Below are positions 18,635 through 26,526 of a stretch of DNA of 64,000 nt, piece by piece. The DNA is from Herbaspirillum sp. (GTDB lineage Bacteria > Pseudomonadota > Gammaproteobacteria > Burkholderiales > Burkholderiaceae_D): positions 399,437 through 463,436 of the forward strand of contig NZ_JAGIBI010000006.1 in assembly GCF_017744395.1 (NCBI RefSeq), given 5' to 3'. The translations under genes were made by a program, and so were the position numbers. How positions within the stretch are numbered: the stretch's first letter is position 1; each line of letters starts with the position of its first letter. Under the pieces are notes generated by a model. That model was not told the DNA's origin and ran no database searches. It saw only the letters and a program-made list of their open reading frames with translations.

Positions 18635-18698
18635 TAAATTTAAGAGAAGTTTTTTCGTTACTCCAACCCCTTGAAAATTCAAAAAAATCAATTAAAAG

Positions 18699-19010
18699 AT
18701 GATCAAGCAAGGTCAATCAATCCTACGTATATCCCTTTGGGCTATTCTTGGATTGAATATTGTGGGTTTCACCCACACCCGCTGCTGCCGCGAGGCTAAA
18801 AACATAACACCCAAAAACAAAACCAAAGTCAAAAGCAACTTCAACACCTTGAGGACTTTATCCTCAAACTCCTGTTCCGAATGCCAAAAAAAATCCTGCT
18901 CAATGGCAGGATTATTTTTAGCACTCGGTTTGTTTTCTTATTTTTTTAACTTGAATAAGGACACATGTTTACTAATCACTATATCTTCTGGAATGTTGTT
19001 GGCTGTGTAA
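18699..19010 (+). CDS. Doubtful small membrane protein
   Basis: A 103-codon frame with two hydrophobic stretches (residues 10-24 and 68-87) and a Cys-rich middle (CSECQKKSC). The RBS is weak and the last 73 bp overlap the 3' end of the opposite gene. It may be spurious; it is listed because the composition is protein-like and no better explanation of 18635-18937 was found. Confidence 0.25.
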   Translation: MIKQGQSILRISLWAILGLNIVGFTHTRCCREAKNITPKNKTKVKSNFNTLRTLSSNSCSECQKKSCSMAGLFLALGLFSYFFNLNKDTCLLITISSGMLLAV

Positions 19011-19315
19011 ATTTTTATGTGCTTATTGGGATTGGATGAGAAAAATTCGGTTAGGTCTTTGATTGGAATTCCACTATTGATTAACCACTGATGAAATTCC
19101 TCTGAATATGAAAAAACATCTTCCACGACAGTTTCGCTATCTCCATCTGTAATCACTATGGAGAGAATGAAATAAAAGCTGCCATTGGAATCTTTCAGCA
19201 TTACGGCTGATTGTACTTTTCTCTTATCAATCAGGCCGGTTGTTTTAATTATTGGTAAATCTACCATTCCAAATATCCTTTTCAACCAGTTAAAAATTCT
19301 TCGTAACCATTTCAT
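18938..19315 (-). CDS. Unassigned island protein with amphipathic N-terminus
   Basis: It encodes 125 residues from ATG 19315, preceded by AGGAG; an upstream in-frame extension to 19366 has no RBS. The N-terminus MKWLRRIFNWLKRIFG is a short cationic amphipathic helix that could lie on the membrane surface. The rest has alternating strands (SFYFILSIVITDGDSETVVEDVFSY) and a lysine-rich C-terminus. The family is not recognised. The gene on its right runs in the same direction. Confidence 0.65.
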   Translation of the reverse strand: MKWLRRIFNWLKRIFGMVDLPIIKTTGLIDKRKVQSAVMLKDSNGSFYFILSIVITDGDSETVVEDVFSYSEEFHQWLINSGIPIKDLTEFFSSNPNKHIKIYTANNIPEDIVISKHVSLFKLKK

Positions 19316-19384
19316 GTGCTGTTCTCCTTTTTGAGAACAACATACGAAATGAAAAACAGAAGTCAATAATTGGTGCTTTCATGG

Positions 19385-19645
19385 TCACACCAAGACGGTG
19401 TTCTCATCCCATCCCTCTACAGGTGGCAATCCATGAATCTCTCTCCAAAGAATCCTGTCCTTGGGGCTGATTCGGTTGTAGTTGGCATTGACACTAGTAC
19501 CTGTTGATTTAGAAAACTCACTGACCCATTTCATATTCTCAATGGTGAGAGGAATTGGCTTGTTCGTTTCATCTTTGAAAATCACATAGATGAAATGGTC
19601 TTGAAAGACAAATCGTTTTATTGAGTCATTATTGATTAAGTCCAT
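19385..19645 (-). CDS. Small unassigned island protein
   Basis: It encodes 86 residues (MDLINNDSIKRFVFQDHF...GLPPVEGWDENTVLV). GGAGAG precedes the ATG at good spacing. It appears to be a soluble alpha/beta protein. It shares direction with the preceding 125-residue protein (69 bp apart), so they may form an operon whose leader holds several hairpins. The family is not recognised. Confidence 0.65.
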   Translation of the reverse strand: MDLINNDSIKRFVFQDHFIYVIFKDETNKPIPLTIENMKWVSEFSKSTGTSVNANYNRISPKDRILWREIHGLPPVEGWDENTVLV

Positions 19646-19663
19646 ATCTTCTCTCCGGCTGGA

Positions 19664-19778
19664 GATCTCGAAACTTCGAGATCAAGCGACCGATTGACCT
19701 AGTGTTACTCCCACAATGCCTTAGCTGAATCACGGTAGTGAAAATGAACCAGTCTCGTCTGGTTCCTACGGTGGAACC
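19664..19778 (-). promoter_or_regulatory. Leader with three hairpins, two mutually exclusive
   Basis: GATCTCGAA-AC-TTCGAGATC (19664-19683) is a perfect hairpin just before the 86-residue protein gene. Upstream, GAACCAG/CTGGTTC (19746-19765) and GGTTCC/GGAACC (19761-19778) share the GGTTC arm and cannot form together. The arrangement resembles an attenuator or antiterminator. Confidence 0.4.
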
Positions 19779-19864
19779 AAGAAGACAGTTTAATCCTTAC
19801 CAGCAGTTTCAATCCTGTTTTTCACTTACCTGTTGACATGCTCCCACCGAGTGAGCAGGATGAC

Positions 19865-19904
19865 GGTGTCACAACTAGGGGTCCCATGAAAAAGTGGATC
19901 ACCT
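19865..19904. repeat. Right 40-bp subterminal repeat
   Basis: It is 32/40 identical to 12978-13017. It lies 59 bp inside attR, compared with 51 bp inside attL for the left copy. It is a likely binding site for the integrase or an accessory factor. Confidence 0.75.
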
Positions 19905-19963
19905 GTAACGTTTGGCAAGAAAAATTCTTTATTAATCAAGAGTTTATATTTGGTTGGAGGCGT

Positions 19964-19984
19964 ATCCCCCCCTCTCCGCCAGTA
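19964..19984 (+). repeat. attR, duplicated tRNA-Ser 3' end
   Basis: Exact copy of the 21 bp at 12906-12926. It is not preceded by a tRNA body, so it is a remnant created by insertion. Confidence 0.9.
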
Positions 19985-19991
19985 GTTCAAA

Positions 19992-20016
19992 AAGCCCCGT
20001 TCAACGGGGCTTTTTT
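19992..20016 (+). terminator. Displaced original terminator of tRNA-Ser
   Basis: AAGCCCCG-TTCAA-CGGGGCTT is followed by TTTTC and preceded by an A-run, so it can act in both directions. It begins 8 bp after attR, where the tRNA terminator would lie in the uninserted chromosome. It now also ends the convergent CMD-like gene. Confidence 0.85.
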
Positions 20017-20075
20017 CTTTTGTGCCCTCCGCGGCGATGAGCGGATCCCTATTTCTGCATTTTGAAAACCTGCTC

Positions 20076-20693
20076 CTACTCAGGAAAACGGGGAAGCTTT
20101 TTCCCGTCCTTGGGCAAGGCGTAATTCGCCATGTTCAACTGCATGGCCAGCAGGGTGTAATAGGCATTGATCCCGGTCAGGTCGATCACGGCTTTCTTGC
20201 CAAAGCGTTTCTCGGCCCGTTCGAAGGTGCGATCGGAAACGCGCTTGTTTTTGTGCAGCTCGGTGGAAAAATCGTAAACGATTTCTTCATCTTCGCTCAT
20301 GCCCGTCGGGCGGCGGCCATCGGCGATGGCATTGATGATCTCGGATTTGATCCCTGCCTTCAGTGCAATAGGCGCATGCACATACCATTCATAGTCTTGT
20401 GTCCATTCCCTGGCGGTGATCAGGATCACCAGCTCGCTCAGCGTATTGCCGATGGCGGAGTTGTAGCGCAGGTAGTCCCCCATTGAGCGGGCCTGGCTCA
20501 TTACTTGGGGGCTGTACATCAATGGCTCAAACGGGCCGAAAACCGGGACTTTGCGTGCTGCCAAAAATTCTTCGGCCGCTTTTTGCTGCTCGGCGCTATA
20601 TTGATTGGGGGAGAGGGTGGGGAAACGTTCGGTGGCGTGAACCTGGTTGAGGAAGGTAACGGCGATTGCAGCACCGAGCAGCAGGTTTTTCAT
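20076..20693 (-). CDS. Exported carboxymuconolactone-decarboxylase-like protein
   Basis: This 205-residue protein has a signal peptide (MKNLLLGAAIAVTFLNQVHA). The mature part is a CMD/AhpD-type helical domain: YLRYNSAIGNTLSELVILITAREWTQDYEWYVHAPIALKAG, with the E-W...H pattern of CMD proteins rather than the CxxC of AhpD. The ATG at 20693 has GGAGAC upstream. Export is unusual because most CMD-family enzymes are cytoplasmic. The substrate is unknown. It is divergent from the MFS gene. Confidence 0.85.
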   Translation of the reverse strand: MKNLLLGAAIAVTFLNQVHATERFPTLSPNQYSAEQQKAAEEFLAARKVPVFGPFEPLMYSPQVMSQARSMGDYLRYNSAIGNTLSELVILITAREWTQDYEWYVHAPIALKAGIKSEIINAIADGRRPTGMSEDEEIVYDFSTELHKNKRVSDRTFERAEKRFGKKAVIDLTGINAYYTLLAMQLNMANYALPKDGKKLPRFPE

Positions 20694-20787
20694 TCTGTTG
20701 TCTCCTTTAATATTGGTTGTAACAATCCTTTTTTGATGAGTGGCTGATGCTACTCCATTTCCAATGCTGTTTCGTGGTTCCACTCCA

Positions 20788-21972
20788 ATGAACATGGCTG
20801 CTTCGACATTGAGAAAAATTCCCGCAAGCGTATGGGTCCTGGGCTTCGTCAGCATGCTGATGGATATTTCCTCGGAGATGATCCATAGCCTGCTGCCTCT
20901 GTTCATGGTCGGCACATTGGGGGCAAGCGCTTTCGCAGTCGGCCTCATCGAAGGGCTGGCGGAATCCACCGCGCTGATCGTCAAGGTTTTCTCCGGGGTA
21001 TTGAGCGACTACCTCGGCAAGCGCAAGGGGCTGGCGATATTCGGCTACGCCCTGGGCGCGCTCACGAAACCGATTTTTGCCATGGCGCCGACGACCGGCT
21101 TCATTCTCGCCGGGCGTTTGCTGGACCGGATCGGCAAAGGGATACGGGGCGCTCCGCGCGACGCCTTGGTGGCGGATGTCGCGCCGCCTGAAATCCGCGG
21201 GGCTGCGTTTGGATTGCGCCAGGCGCTCGATACCATCGGCGCTTTCCTCGGCCCGCTCCTGGCGGTGGGGTTGATGCTGCTATGGGCGGATGATTTCCGT
21301 TCGGTATTCTGGGTCGCGGTCATTCCCGGAATGCTTGCGGTCGCCTTGCTCGTAGCCGGGGTCAGGGAGCCTGACCGGCGAAGCGCCGAAAAGCGCGCCA
21401 ATCCCATCCGCCGCGACAACCTCAGGCGTCTTGGCCGCGGCTATTGGTGGGTGGTCGCCATCGGCGCGGTGTTCACGCTGGCGCGGTTCAGCGAGGCTTT
21501 TCTGGTCCTTAAGGCACAGAAGAGCGGTATTCCCGTGGCCCTGGTGCCATTGGTCATGGTCGCGATGAATATCGTGTATGCGGCATCGGCGTACCCATTC
21601 GGAAAACTCTCCGACCGGATGAACCATGCGACCCTGCTGTCGTTGGGGCTGGCCGTGTTGATCGCGGCCGACCTGGTGCTGGCCCTCAATGACCATTGGC
21701 TGGCGCTGGGTATCGGCGTGGCCTTATGGGGCATTCATATGGGGATGACCCAGGGCCTGCTGGCGACCATGGTCGCCGATACGGCGCCGGCGGATCTCCG
21801 GGGGACGGCCTATGGCTTTTTCAACCTCGTCAGCGGTGTGGCCATGCTGATTGCCAGCGCGGTGGCCGGGTTGCTATGGGACCGGCTGGGGGCGTCTTCG
21901 ACGTTTTTGGCCGGAGCCGGATTTTCTGTGGTTGCGCTATCAGGACTCTTGGTCAAAGGGCGCTTGAAATAA
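20788..21972 (+). CDS. MFS transporter, substrate unknown
   Basis: About 394 residues with 12 predicted membrane helices. The conserved loop 2-3 motif reads LSDYLGKRKGLAIFGY and a second-half copy GKLSDRMNH is visible. After helix 4 it has RLLDRIGKGIRGAPRDAL, typical of a subgroup of drug or organic-solute exporters. The start is uncertain: in-frame GTG 20740, ATG 20764 and ATG 20788 all lack a good RBS. Divergent placement suggests functional linkage with the CMD-like protein. Confidence 0.85.
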   Translation: MNMAASTLRKIPASVWVLGFVSMLMDISSEMIHSLLPLFMVGTLGASAFAVGLIEGLAESTALIVKVFSGVLSDYLGKRKGLAIFGYALGALTKPIFAMAPTTGFILAGRLLDRIGKGIRGAPRDALVADVAPPEIRGAAFGLRQALDTIGAFLGPLLAVGLMLLWADDFRSVFWVAVIPGMLAVALLVAGVREPDRRSAEKRANPIRRDNLRRLGRGYWWVVAIGAVFTLARFSEAFLVLKAQKSGIPVALVPLVMVAMNIVYAASAYPFGKLSDRMNHATLLSLGLAVLIAADLVLALNDHWLALGIGVALWGIHMGMTQGLLATMVADTAPADLRGTAYGFFNLVSGVAMLIASAVAGLLWDRLGASSTFLAGAGFSVVALSGLLVKGRLK

Positions 21973-22027
21973 CCGGGCATCTGTCGCCCGAAGGCCGCTA
22001 CGCGGCCAACCTGGGCTATTCACCTGC

Positions 22028-23611
22028 CTAGGCGGCAGATAACTGGACGTTGTTCCTGCCGTTGCCCTTGGCGCGGTACAGCGCGCTGTCGGCCGCCTTG
22101 ATCAGTTCTTCTATGCGGGTATGCGCATGCTCGCGCAGGGTGGCGACGCCGATGCTCACGGTCACGATGCCGGTCTGGCTGGTGTTGTGGGGAATCGCCA
22201 GTTGTTCCACCGCCGACCGTATCCGTTCGGCGACCAGCCGTGCGCCGTCGGAACCGGTCTGGCTCAGCAGCACGACGAATTCCTCGCCTCCATACCTGGC
22301 CGCATGGTCCGATGCCCGCGGCAAGGCGCGGGTGATGGTTTGGGCCACGCTGACGAGGACCTTGTCTCCTGCCTGGTGGCCGTAGCTGTCGTTGTAGAAC
22401 TTGAAGTAATCCACATCGATGAAGAGGATGGAGAACTCCGAGTGGGCGTTGCGGTGGCTGCTTTGCCAGAGATCCTGGAGGATCTGGTCGAGCCTTCTGC
22501 GGTTGAGCAAGCCGGTCAGTGCATCCTTTTGCGCCAGTTCGGACAGCTTTTCCTCCACTGCCAGCCGCGCATGCAGTTCGCGCCTCAAGCTGCGGTACAG
22601 GAGGTAGTAGACGATGACGATCGAGATGAGCAGGGCCAGGATCGTATGGAGCATTTCCCGCCAATGGCGATAGATGGATGCTTTCGAATAGCTCAAGAGG
22701 ACGATGAGCTTGGTATTGGGAATGCGGTGGTACGTATAAAAGCGTTCGACATGGTCCTTCGGGGAGGTGGCGAAAAAGCTCCCTTGCTGCGTTTCGGGAT
22801 GCGCTTTTATCCTGTCGATATTGGCGTTTTCCTGGAAGCGGTAGCCGACCATGGAGGCGGAATAGGGGTAGCGCATATAGACGGTGCCGTCTTCCGAGAA
22901 GAGGGCAATGAACCCGTACTCATTCAGCGCGAGGTCTTCAAAGGTTTCCCTGAAATATTCCAGGTCCAGGGCCATCAAGGCGACGCCGGCGAAGCTTCCG
23001 TCCTGATGGGCCAGGCGTTTGGACAGGACGATGGCCTGGCGTGGGCGGCCAAGCTTGACATCGAGCGGCGCGGAGATGAACAGGCCGGCGTCGGGCGCAT
23101 CCCGGTGTACCTGGAAGAAACGCTTGCCGGCGGCGGCATCGGTGATTTCCTGTCCGCCGGATTGGGATTGCGAGACCAGGGCGCCGTTGGCGTCCAGTAT
23201 CGCGGAGAAGATCAGGTTCTTTACGTTGCTGCCGAACAGGTAGGCCGCCAGTTGCGCAGGGGGGAGGGCGGTGTCGGGGGCATATTGGTAGCGAAACACC
23301 AGCCTGTCCAGCGCCGCCGAAATGACCTCGATGTTGCGCTGGATGGCGCGTTCGGCCATCAGCGTGATATTTCGTGCGTTTTCGCCCGCGCTCAATGAGG
23401 CTTGCCTGTGGCTCTGGAACAGCATGCCGGCGCTCAGGCCCGCCAGCATCAATAGCGCGATGGCGCCTGCCGCCAATAACTGTATCCGCAATTTTCTGAT
23501 ATTCGCCTCCGTGTCTTTGCTTTTATTTTTATCTGTTTTTTTTATCTGTTCAGGATAATTGAGATTACTCTTAATTCCCCCCGGTTGAGTAGCAAAAAAT
23601 AGTCGGCGCAT
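22028..23611 (-). CDS. Diguanylate cyclase with periplasmic dCACHE-type sensor
   Basis: About 527 residues from ATG 23611. A membrane helix (about 40-60) is followed by a periplasmic sensor domain of about 260 residues with dCACHE-like features (FFQVHRDAP, LSKRLAHQDGSFAGVALMALD), a second helix (about 321-340) and a C-terminal GGDEF domain. The active site is GGEEF (about 441-445) with an RASD I-site five residues before it. It should make cyclic-di-GMP in response to an extracellular small ligand. It is divergent from a phosphodiesterase of similar architecture. Confidence 0.92.
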   Translation of the reverse strand: MRRLFFATQPGGIKSNLNYPEQIKKTDKNKSKDTEANIRKLRIQLLAAGAIALLMLAGLSAGMLFQSHRQASLSAGENARNITLMAERAIQRNIEVISAALDRLVFRYQYAPDTALPPAQLAAYLFGSNVKNLIFSAILDANGALVSQSQSGGQEITDAAAGKRFFQVHRDAPDAGLFISAPLDVKLGRPRQAIVLSKRLAHQDGSFAGVALMALDLEYFRETFEDLALNEYGFIALFSEDGTVYMRYPYSASMVGYRFQENANIDRIKAHPETQQGSFFATSPKDHVERFYTYHRIPNTKLIVLLSYSKASIYRHWREMLHTILALLISIVIVYYLLYRSLRRELHARLAVEEKLSELAQKDALTGLLNRRRLDQILQDLWQSSHRNAHSEFSILFIDVDYFKFYNDSYGHQAGDKVLVSVAQTITRALPRASDHAARYGGEEFVVLLSQTGSDGARLVAERIRSAVEQLAIPHNTSQTGIVTVSIGVATLREHAHTRIEELIKAADSALYRAKGNGRNNVQLSAA

Positions 23612-23756
23612 TTGTTGGTTCAAGGCAATAGCAAGCGGATGGAGGATACGGTTTGCGGATAGCGTGGTGTATGGGGTAAAACAAGAGGGAAAATGGCTGC
23701 GGAATTCACGCCGGGGGGAACGGCGCCTTGGGGCGTATCGGGAATTCGGGGGAGAA

Positions 23757-26357
23757 ATGAAATTCTTGCGCAAGGACCACCAGTGGAAAATCGGCCACCT
23801 CATTGTCGGTGCGCTGATTTCCTTTATCGGGATACTGGCGCTGTTCGGCATCGCCGGTTTTTTCTGGCTGGAGCGCGACCTGGAAGAGAAGGTGGTCCAG
23901 CCGCTGCTTGAGCGCGAGGTGAACCGGGTGCTGGACGGCTTCAGGTCGGAATACCTGGCCGGCGGCATTTTCATCCGGCAGATGCAGGGTCTGCTGACGG
24001 ATTCCCCGGTCGGCCTGCATGGCGACTTGCGCGAGCTGGCGCAGTTCCTGGAAGCGCTGGCCAGGCGGGAAAACGGCGCCGAGCCCAGGTTTTCCTACAT
24101 CCAGTTCGGCAACAAGGAAGGGGAGTTCGTTTCCATCAACCTCAAGGGCAACGGCGCGATGGATTTCTATATCGAGGATGCCTTGCACCAGCACGGCCTG
24201 CACCATTTCGACCGCCGTCCGGACCTGGCCGGGGCGCAGTTGCTGGCCACGATCAAAGGGTACGATCCGAGGAAAAGGCCCTGGTATGCGAATGCGACAT
24301 CCGATTGCCCCCAGGTCTCGCCGGTGTATTTCAGCCTGGGAGGCGATGCCGAATGGAACGCTTCCATCACTTGCCCGCTGGGACGCGCGGGCAAGGAACA
24401 GGGGATCCTGGCGGTCGATCTGTCTACCGACAGGTTGCAAAAGCTGCTGGATGCCGCCATCCAGCAATCGCTGATATCGGGCGTGTTCATCCTGGACGAC
24501 AATAACCGCGTCCTGCTCAAGTCGGAACGGCTGGGCCAGGCCGACAGGGATTTTTTCCTGGGAGAAGAGGACAAGAAGGTCAAATTCAGCGAAGCCGCCC
24601 TGGCGCATCTGCTGCTGGAGGAAAAACAGCAGCTTATCAACATCCGCCTCGATTCACGGGGGAAGTTCCTGATCTACCAGAAGCCCCTCGGCGAACTGGG
24701 AAAAAGCCAGAGCGATTTCTCGCGTTTCCGGGTGGTCGTCATTTCTTCCCGGGACGCGCTGTTTTCGGTCTTCAATAATTTCTTCTGGTTGAGCTGGTTC
24801 GCCCTCCTGCTGATTATCCTGGGGGCCTATATGCTGATCCGGGTGTACCGCTCAAGCATCACCTTCCCCCTGATCCGGCTGCGCGACCAGGCGAAACAGG
24901 TCGCTTTCAAGGAAGTGGTGTCGTCCCAGGAGTTCGAGCGCCTGTATCCGAAGGGGCGCGCGATCGAGGAAATCGTGTCGGTCCAGGATGCGGTCGAGAA
25001 AATGGCCAACAGCCTTTACTCCCTCTATCACGAACTGCGGGAGCGGGTCGACAAGGACGAGGAAAGCGGCCAGCTCAGCCTGATCGGCGCCGCCAACCTG
25101 CTGCAGAAGATGCCGTGGCAGGAGTCGACCGTGATCGTGGTGGAAATCAATAATTACGTCCAGCTTTCCGACACGCTCAACCGCGTGGCGCTACGGCTTT
25201 TATGGCGAGGCCTGTGCAAGAGGCTGGCGTCGTGCTGGGAGGGCATGCCGGAAGACCGGGTTTATTGCTATCGCTACAGCGAAAGCCGGCTGGTGATCCT
25301 GATGCTGGGAAAGCAAAGCGAGCACCAGGCCGCCATCGGGAAGATGCAGCGGGAAGCGTCGCTTATCCTGGCGACGGGCGAAGAAGAAGAGGTGCGCGTC
25401 TTTCTCAGCTTCGGCGTCAGCGTCGGGGCCGACGATCGTCCGGCCTCGCTCGATGCCGCCGTATCGAATGCCGTGCTGGCGCTGCGCGCGGCCCAGCTTC
25501 CCAATGGTCCGGGGTTTGCGTTCTTCCATCCATCGATGCTGGAGAAGGAGTTGCGCACCCAGGCCGTGCTGGCGGCGATGGATTCGGCGGCTGTCGAAGA
25601 AGAGTTCATGATGTTCTACCAGCCGATCTGCGACCTGCGCAGCGGGGCGCTGCATGGCGTCGAAGCGCTGATGCGGTGGAACTCTCCGGTCCTGGGCATG
25701 GTGCCGCCGTCGGAATTCATCCCCCTGGCCGAGCGCAGCGAACGGATCGCCATGCTGGGTTCGCAGGCCTTGCGCAAGGTGGTTCGGGACATCGCCGCGC
25801 TGCGTGCGGAGGGGGCGCTGCCGGACGGTTTTTCGGCGCATGTGAATGTGTCGGCGCGCCAGATGATGCATGCCCACTTCTTCGAGCAGATCAGGGAGGT
25901 CGTCATCGAGCACGACCTGCCGCCCCGATACATCACGCTGGAATTGACCGAGAGCCTGCTGATCGACGACACGAACCACATCCGGGAGCAATTCAGGCGC
26001 CTTGGGAGCTATGGCTTCGGATTGTGCCTGGACGATTTCGGGACCGGCTATTCGTCCCTGTCCACCTTGCATAACTTCAACTTCAATTGCGTCAAGCTGG
26101 ACCGTTCGTTTATTGTCCGCTCCACCGAGAAAGGGCGGGCATCGGCGGTCTTGCCCGCGATCGTCGGCATCGCCAGGTCGCTGGAGATCAGTTGCGTCGC
26201 GGAAGGGATCGAATCGGAGGAACAGGCCGAGATATTGCGCGCGATGGGGTGCGAATATGTGCAGGGATACCTGTTCGCCCGCCCCATGCCGCTTGACGAG
26301 CTCAGAACCTGGATGGATGGGTTGGGCGAGGAAGCGGCGGTGCGCATCCGGCGCTGA
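23757..26357 (+). CDS. Cyclic-di-GMP phosphodiesterase with dCACHE sensor and degenerate GGDEF
   Basis: 866 residues from ATG 23757, preceded by GGGGGAGAA. Order: membrane helix (about 15-38), periplasmic sensor, second helix (about 340-363), HAMP-like linker, a GGDEF domain without the GG(D/E)EF motif, then an EAL domain. EAL (about 635, GVEALMRW), DDFGTGYSS (about 758), KLDRSFI, AEGIES and QGYLFARP are all kept, so hydrolysis to pGpG is expected. It is divergent from the cyclase, 145 bp apart. Confidence 0.93.
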   Translation: MKFLRKDHQWKIGHLIVGALISFIGILALFGIAGFFWLERDLEEKVVQPLLEREVNRVLDGFRSEYLAGGIFIRQMQGLLTDSPVGLHGDLRELAQFLEALARRENGAEPRFSYIQFGNKEGEFVSINLKGNGAMDFYIEDALHQHGLHHFDRRPDLAGAQLLATIKGYDPRKRPWYANATSDCPQVSPVYFSLGGDAEWNASITCPLGRAGKEQGILAVDLSTDRLQKLLDAAIQQSLISGVFILDDNNRVLLKSERLGQADRDFFLGEEDKKVKFSEAALAHLLLEEKQQLINIRLDSRGKFLIYQKPLGELGKSQSDFSRFRVVVISSRDALFSVFNNFFWLSWFALLLIILGAYMLIRVYRSSITFPLIRLRDQAKQVAFKEVVSSQEFERLYPKGRAIEEIVSVQDAVEKMANSLYSLYHELRERVDKDEESGQLSLIGAANLLQKMPWQESTVIVVEINNYVQLSDTLNRVALRLLWRGLCKRLASCWEGMPEDRVYCYRYSESRLVILMLGKQSEHQAAIGKMQREASLILATGEEEEVRVFLSFGVSVGADDRPASLDAAVSNAVLALRAAQLPNGPGFAFFHPSMLEKELRTQAVLAAMDSAAVEEEFMMFYQPICDLRSGALHGVEALMRWNSPVLGMVPPSEFIPLAERSERIAMLGSQALRKVVRDIAALRAEGALPDGFSAHVNVSARQMMHAHFFEQIREVVIEHDLPPRYITLELTESLLIDDTNHIREQFRRLGSYGFGLCLDDFGTGYSSLSTLHNFNFNCVKLDRSFIVRSTEKGRASAVLPAIVGIARSLEISCVAEGIESEEQAEILRAMGCEYVQGYLFARPMPLDELRTWMDGLGEEAAVRIRR

Positions 26358-26526
26358 ACCGGGCATTGGGCCGGGTGGATTCCCGCTTGGTATCATGGGA
26401 GCCAGGCCGCAGGTTGGATACAACTGGCGCGCCGGAAGCAGGATACAGTTGGGCGGGGATAGGCGATTCGCCGCAGGTAAGTTATGTTATGCCCTGACAA
26501 GATAAGCGTGAAACGAGGTCAAGAGA

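Larger units (their letters stand above)
12906..19984. mobile_element. tRNA-Ser-integrated genomic island (about 7.1 kb)
   Basis: It is delimited by the 21-bp att repeats, with a tyrosine integrase just inside the left end. The interior is clearly AT-richer than the flanks, with different codon use, small genes and many unassigned proteins. No capsid, conjugation or obvious restriction genes were seen. An imperfect 40-bp repeat lies just inside each end. The element is probably an integrative, non-conjugative island that may need a helper. Confidence 0.9.

Noticed and set aside
12906..19984. Prophage or conjugative element
   Set aside because: There are no capsid, terminase, tail, relaxase or type IV secretion genes, and the size is too small.
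23664..23756. Upstream extension of the phosphodiesterase
   Set aside because: The in-frame upstream codons lack an RBS and add a basic segment with no family match, while ATG 23757 has a strong RBS just before the membrane helix.
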